In this document: positions 18,089 through 21,531 of the stretch, piece by piece
Layout: each line of letters begins with the position of its first letter
Position numbering within the stretch: position 1 is the first letter of the stretch
NCBI GenBank assembly: GCA_050295975.1
Contig: JBNKQR010000050.1
Location: 1-21,531 of the forward strand
Source of the DNA: JAPHTQ01 sp050295975
Lineage (GTDB): Bacteria; Pseudomonadota; Gammaproteobacteria; Thiohalomonadales; Thiohalomonadaceae
Reading direction: 5' to 3'
Length of the DNA: 21,531 bases
Program-made: the position numbers and the translations under genes
Notes under the pieces: generated by a model
Databases searched by the model: none
The model's input: only the letters and a program-made list of their open reading frames with translations
What the model was told of the DNA's origin: nothing

Positions 18089-18346
18089 ATGGCACATAAA
18101 AAAGCAGGCGGTAGTACACGCAACGGCCGCGACTCGATCTCCAAGCGTCTTGGCGTCAAGCGCTTCGGTGGAGAAACCGTTACCGCCGGTAACATCATCG
18201 TGCGTCAGCGCGGTACCAAGTTCCACCCCGGCAACAACGTCGGTTGCGGTCACGACCACACCCTGTTCGCCAAGGCGGACGGCAAGGTGCTTTTCGAGGT
18301 CAAAGGCCCGAAAAACCGCAAATACGTGAGCATTATCGCCGAGTAA
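18089..18346 (+). CDS. rpmA: 50S ribosomal protein L27
   Basis: An 85-residue protein starting MAHKKAGGSTRNGRDSISKR. In L27 the N-terminal tail after Met reaches the peptidyl-transferase centre, and here it begins directly with AHKKAGG, with no cleavable leader of the Firmicutes kind. It ends GPKNRKYVSIIAE. It is in an operon with rplU and a terminator-like hairpin follows 21 bases later. Confidence 0.98.
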   Translation: MAHKKAGGSTRNGRDSISKRLGVKRFGGETVTAGNIIVRQRGTKFHPGNNVGCGHDHTLFAKADGKVLFEVKGPKNRKYVSIIAE

Positions 18347-18367
18347 GCGCGGACACAGTAGCACAGT

Positions 18368-18397
18368 AAAAACCCCGTCCCGTAGGCGGGGTTTTTT
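18368..18397 (+). terminator. Hairpin terminator between rpmA and obgE
   Basis: AAAAACCCCG (18368-18377) pairs with CGGGGTTTTT (18387-18396) over a 9-base loop, followed by more T. It would cut obgE expression relative to rplU-rpmA unless read through; I see no separate strong promoter for obgE. Confidence 0.85.
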
Positions 18398-18432
18398 CGT
18401 TTGGGGCAATCTATGCCCAATGGTGAGAGCAG

Positions 18433-19464
18433 ATGAAATTCGTAGACGAAGCGGACATAAGAGTAGCGGCAGGCAAGGGCGGTAATGGTTGCGTCAGTTT
18501 TCGTCGCGAGAAATACATTCCCTTCGGTGGCCCCGATGGTGGTGATGGTGGTGATGGTGGCAGTGTCTATGTGGTCGCCGACGACAACCTCAATACCCTG
18601 ATCGACCTGCGCTTCAAACGCGAATTCCGCGCCGAGAACGGGCAGGCGGGTATGGGCCGCAATATGACCGGCAAGGGGGGGGATGACCTCGAGATCCCGC
18701 TGCCTGTCGGTACCGTTATCTATGATATGGATACCAATGAGACCCTGGCTGACCTTACTCGGGTAGGTGAACGGATCAAGATCGCCCAGGGCGGTTTCCA
18801 CGGTCTGGGTAATACCCGCTACAAGAGCAGCACCAACCGCGCCCCGCGCCAGCACACCAATGGTTCCCCGGGCGAAGAGCGGCGGCTCCATCTGGAGTTG
18901 CGAGTGCTGGCCGATGTCGGTCTGCTGGGTCTGCCCAACGCAGGCAAATCGACCCTGATTCGTTCGGTCTCTTCTGCCAAGCCGAAGGTGGCCGATTACC
19001 CCTTTACCACCCTCTATCCCAACCTGGGGGTGGTGAGTATCGAGTCACACCGCAGCTTCGTCATCGCCGACATTCCGGGCTTGATCGAAGGGGCGGCTGA
19101 GGGTGCCGGGCTGGGGATTCAGTTTCTCAAACACGTCTCACGCACCCTGCTGTTGCTACATCTGGTGGACGTGGCGCCCTTTGATGGTAGTGATCCGGTG
19201 GAGTCGGTACGGATCATCGAGCGTGAGTTGGCCAAGTTCAGCGACGAACTGGTACAGCGAGAGCGCTGGTTGGTACTGAATAAGGTCGATCTGCTGCCGG
19301 AGGATGAGCGCGACGCGATCTGCGACGATATCGTCAAGCGGCTCGACTGGCAGGGGCCTGTGTTCCGCACCGCCGCTTTGGCGAGCGAAGGCACTCAGCG
19401 TCTGACACAGGAAATTATGAAGCACATGGAACTGCAGCGAGAGGAGAGCGCCAGAGAGGCGTAA
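18433..19464 (+). CDS. obgE: Obg-family GTPase
   Basis: A 343-residue Obg/CgtA GTPase that acts in 50S subunit assembly and the stringent response. The glycine-rich Obg domain covers about 1-158 (AAGKGGNGCVSFRREKYIPFGG, then GGDGGDGGSVY). The G domain has G1 GLPNAGKST, the switch I region DYPFTTLYPNLG, G3 DIPGLIEGA and G4 NKVD. It is shorter than E. coli ObgE (390 residues) because the acidic C-terminal extension is mostly missing; the essential core is complete. A (GGTGAT)-like run at 18535-18560 encodes the GGDGGDGG segment. It follows rplU-rpmA, the usual arrangement, with proB 39 bases downstream. Confidence 0.97.
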   Translation: MKFVDEADIRVAAGKGGNGCVSFRREKYIPFGGPDGGDGGDGGSVYVVADDNLNTLIDLRFKREFRAENGQAGMGRNMTGKGGDDLEIPLPVGTVIYDMDTNETLADLTRVGERIKIAQGGFHGLGNTRYKSSTNRAPRQHTNGSPGEERRLHLELRVLADVGLLGLPNAGKSTLIRSVSSAKPKVADYPFTTLYPNLGVVSIESHRSFVIADIPGLIEGAAEGAGLGIQFLKHVSRTLLLLHLVDVAPFDGSDPVESVRIIERELAKFSDELVQRERWLVLNKVDLLPEDERDAICDDIVKRLDWQGPVFRTAALASEGTQRLTQEIMKHMELQREESAREA

Positions 19465-19503
19465 CCGCTTCCGCCGCAGGGGCGAATCGGGTATTTTTCA
19501 CAG

Positions 19504-20628
19504 ATGAAAAACAGAGCAGAGATCAAGACGACCAGACGCTGGGTGGTGAAGATCGGCAGTGCCCTGCTGACCAACGACGGTCGCGGTCTGAACCATGACG
19601 GCATCGCCAACTGGGTCGAACAGCTCGCGGCGCTACGACAGCGCGGCATCGAGCTGGTGCTGGTCTCCTCCGGTGCGGTGGCCGAGGGGATGAGTCGTCT
19701 CGGCTGGAGCAAACGCCCCAGCGCCCTGCACGAACTCCAGGCGGCCGCTGCCGTGGGCCAGATGGGCCTGGTGCAAACCTACGAATCCAACTTTCAGCGT
19801 TTCGGTCTCCACACCGCCCAGGTGCTGCTGACCCACGACGACCTCTCCAATCGCCACCGTTACCTCAATGCCCGTAGCGCCCTGCGGAGTTTGCTCTCAC
19901 TGGGGGTGGTGCCGGTGGTCAATGAAAACGACACGGTGGTGACCGACGAGATCCGCTTCGGTGACAACGACACCCTGGCGGCGCTGGTGGCGAATCTGAT
20001 TGAGGCGGAGATGCTGGTGATACTGACCGATCAGGAGGGGCTGTGTGACAAGAATCCACGCCTCCACGCCGATGCCAAACTGATCCACGAAACCTCGGTT
20101 AGCGCCCCGGAACTGGTGGCGATGGCCGATGGTGAGGGCGGTGCGCTGGGGCGTGGCGGTATGTTGACCAAGGTGAAAGCGGCGCGACTCGCCGCCCGTT
20201 CCGGTTCCGCTACGGTGATTGCCGCGGGTCGCGTGGAGAACAGCCTGCTGCGGGTCGCCGATGGGGAACAGATCGGCACCCTGTTCCTGCCCGACAATGA
20301 ACCGCTACTGGCACGTAAACAGTGGCTGGCGGGGCATCTGCAACTGCGTGGCCAATTGCTTCTCGACGCTGGTGCGGTGAAGGTGCTGCGCGAGTCGGGC
20401 AAGAGCCTGCTGCCGGTGGGGGTGAAGGGCGTGAGCGGTGATTTCGAGCGCGGTGAGATGGTTGCCTGTATCGACGAGCAGGGCAATGAGATCGCCCGGG
20501 GTCTGAGTAACTATAGCGTCGAAGAGGCCCGTAAAATCCAGGGGCAGCCGAGCAAGCGTATCGAAGAGCTACTGGGCTATGTGGATGAGCCGGAGTTGAT
20601 ACACCGAGACAATCTGGTTCTGAGTTAA
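19504..20628 (+). CDS. proB: Glutamate 5-kinase
   Basis: A 374-residue enzyme that phosphorylates glutamate in the first step of proline synthesis. The amino-acid kinase domain shows VVKIGSALLTND near the start, LVSSGAVAEGMSRLGW, ENDTVVTDEIRFGDNDTLAAL and GGMLTKVKAARLA. A C-terminal PUA domain (about 280-360, from LRGQLLLDAGAVKVL on) is present, as in the E. coli enzyme (367 residues). The ATG at 19504 is the first in frame but has no good ribosome binding site, which suggests coupling to upstream translation. proA is not in the window. A strong terminator follows at 20649. Confidence 0.96.
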   Translation: MKNRAEIKTTRRWVVKIGSALLTNDGRGLNHDGIANWVEQLAALRQRGIELVLVSSGAVAEGMSRLGWSKRPSALHELQAAAAVGQMGLVQTYESNFQRFGLHTAQVLLTHDDLSNRHRYLNARSALRSLLSLGVVPVVNENDTVVTDEIRFGDNDTLAALVANLIEAEMLVILTDQEGLCDKNPRLHADAKLIHETSVSAPELVAMADGEGGALGRGGMLTKVKAARLAARSGSATVIAAGRVENSLLRVADGEQIGTLFLPDNEPLLARKQWLAGHLQLRGQLLLDAGAVKVLRESGKSLLPVGVKGVSGDFERGEMVACIDEQGNEIARGLSNYSVEEARKIQGQPSKRIEELLGYVDEPELIHRDNLVLS

Positions 20629-20648
20629 CAAACAAGAAAGTCAGAAAA

Positions 20649-20680
20649 GAAAAGGGCCAGTCATTTGACTGGCCCTTTTC
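20649..20680. terminator. Bidirectional terminator between proB and rpsT
   Basis: GAAAAGGGCCAGTC (20649-20662) pairs perfectly with GACTGGCCCTTTTC (20667-20680) over the loop ATTT. proB and rpsT converge on it, and either T run can serve its own strand. Confidence 0.92.
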
Positions 20681-20701
20681 GTATTGAACGGCTTAGTGCG
20701 C

Positions 20702-20965
20702 TCAGGCGATGGCGCGAACGCGTGCGTTCAGGCGGCTCTTGTAGCGAGCGGCAGTGTTTTTCGCCATCAGGCCTTTACCGCAGGTCTTGTCGATCATCGG
20801 CACGGCGGCTTTATAGGCTTCCTCGGCGGCGGACTTATCACCGTCGGAGATAGCTTTGATAACTTTCTTCATCGCGGTACGCATGGTAGCGCGGGCTGAG
20901 GTGTTGTGCTGGCGGCGAACTTCGGCCTGCTTTGCACGTTTTTTGGCTTGAGCTGAGTTTGCCAA
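20702..20965 (-). CDS. rpsT: 30S ribosomal protein S20 (TTG start)
   Basis: An 87-residue protein, exactly the E. coli length, starting at a TTG (20965-20963): M-ANSAQAKKRAKQAEVRRQHN, then MRTAMKKVIKAI and KGLMAKNTAARYKSRLNARV. S20 binds the 5' domain of 16S rRNA. GGGAG lies a few bases upstream on the minus strand. The frame stays open to an ATG at 21094, but the extra 43 residues are unlike S20 and span the promoter. E. coli rpsT also starts with UUG, which is part of its autoregulation, so the rare start appears conserved. Confidence 0.96.
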   Translation of the reverse strand: MANSAQAKKRAKQAEVRRQHNTSARATMRTAMKKVIKAISDGDKSAAEEAYKAAVPMIDKTCGKGLMAKNTAARYKSRLNARVRAIA

Positions 20966-21008
20966 GGTTTTGCTCCCGAAAAAGTATCGCTTGAATTCAA
21001 GGCCGCAC

Positions 21009-21037
21009 ATGATGCCGTTTTCCTCTACGGATGTCAA
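21009..21037 (-). promoter_or_regulatory. rpsT promoter
   Basis: On the minus strand a perfect TTGACA (21037-21032) is followed after 17 bases by CATCAT (21014-21009). Transcription would start near 21002, leaving a leader of about 36 bases before the TTG. Confidence 0.7.
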
Positions 21038-21073
21038 TGCTGCCGGCATGATGTCATTTAAGCCAAACACGTC

Positions 21074-21102
21074 ATGACGGCACCGCGGCGGCACGTTATG
21101 AT
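21074..21102 (+). promoter_or_regulatory. Candidate murJ promoter
   Basis: ATGACG (21074-21079) and TATGAT (21097-21102) are 17 bases apart. Initiation near 21109 would give a short leader to the murJ start at 21136. Confidence 0.55.
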
Positions 21103-21135
21103 GCCTCTTTTATGCGGGAGTCCAGGCAAGCAATT

Positions 21136-21531
21136 ATGGGTGGTTTATTGCGCTCTACAGCGGTGTTTAGTGGCCTGACCATGGTGTCACGGGTGCTCGG
21201 CTTCGTTCGCGATATGGTTTTCGCCAACCTGTTTGGTGCCGGTGCCGCCACCGACGCCTTCTTTGTTGCCTTCAAAATCCCCAATTTCCTGCGTCGCCTG
21301 TTCGCCGAAGGGGCCTTCTCCCAGGCCTTCGTGCCGGTGCTCACCGAGTACAAAACCCAGCGCAGCAAGGCTGAGGTGCGGCTACTGGTAGCCCACGTAA
21401 GTGGCACCCTCGGCATTGTGTTGCTGCTGTTGACCCTGCTGGCGATGGTCGCGGCCTATCCACTGGTAACGGTGTTTGCCCCCGGTTTTACTGGCGATGC
21501 GGCGAAGTTTGCGCTCACCGCAGAGATGCTG
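21136..21531 (+). CDS. murJ: Lipid II flippase MurJ, N-terminal part
   Basis: The frame runs off the window after 132 codons. The protein starts MGGLLRSTAVFSGLTMVSRVLGFVRD and continues FGAGAATDAFFVAFKIPNFLRRLFAEGAFSQAFVPV, the hallmark segment of MurJ/MviN, which moves the peptidoglycan precursor lipid II across the inner membrane. Two membrane helices are visible, at about 1-25 and from about 92 (GTLGIVLLLLTLLAMVAAY). I chose the ATG at 21136, which matches the family start, with CAGG about 9 bases upstream; an in-frame ATG at 21112 would add eight residues and lie almost at the predicted transcription start. It is divergent from rpsT, as I recall from pseudomonads. Confidence 0.95.
   Translation, partial: MGGLLRSTAVFSGLTMVSRVLGFVRDMVFANLFGAGAATDAFFVAFKIPNFLRRLFAEGAFSQAFVPVLTEYKTQRSKAEVRLLVAHVSGTLGIVLLLLTLLAMVAAYPLVTVFAPGFTGDAAKFALTAEML

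Noticed and set aside
18535..18560. GGTGAT-like short tandem repeat
   Set aside because: It lies inside obgE and encodes the conserved glycine-aspartate segment of the Obg domain, so it is not a separate repeat element.

Overview
The window looks like a chromosomal segment of a gammaproteobacterium. The evidence is gene order and protein similarity: the distal alpha ribosomal operon (rpsK-rpsD-rpoA-rplQ), then uvrA divergent from an MFS gene followed by ssb, and on the right ispB divergent from rplU-rpmA-obgE-proB, with rpsT divergent from murJ. This order resembles the one I recall from Pseudomonas-type genomes. S4 is of the four-cysteine (zinc) type seen in betaproteobacteria and Thermus rather than the Escherichia type, which hints at a deep-branching gammaproteobacterium. 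I cannot name the genus.

Layout. 1-2388: end of the S11 gene, S4 (TTG start), RNA polymerase alpha and L17, closed by a strong terminator; the S4-alpha spacer holds two tandem hairpins. 2430-3176: a SAM hydroxide adenosyltransferase whose 3' end overlaps uvrA tail to tail. 3154-5976 (-): uvrA. 6087-7990 (+): a YajR-type MFS transporter and ssb.

7991-16461 is an accessory block, more AT-rich at its left end, with three long non-coding stretches. It encodes a von Willebrand A-type lipoprotein, a CsgD/VpsT-like LuxR regulator, a small exported protein of unknown function, and a 1438-residue exported cytochrome with five CXXCH haem sites followed by six fibronectin type III-like domains. The last two form a likely two-gene operon. 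I infer that they make a secreted or surface electron-transfer or adhesion module. The CsgD-like regulator may tie the block to biofilm control, but the sequence does not show that link.

16516-21531 returns to housekeeping genes: tRNA-Pro(CGG) and ispB on the minus strand, rplU-rpmA-obgE-proB on the plus strand, rpsT on the minus strand (TTG start), and the first 132 codons of murJ running off the window. Clear sigma-70-type promoters are visible for rplU, rpsT and murJ, and strong hairpin terminators separate most units.
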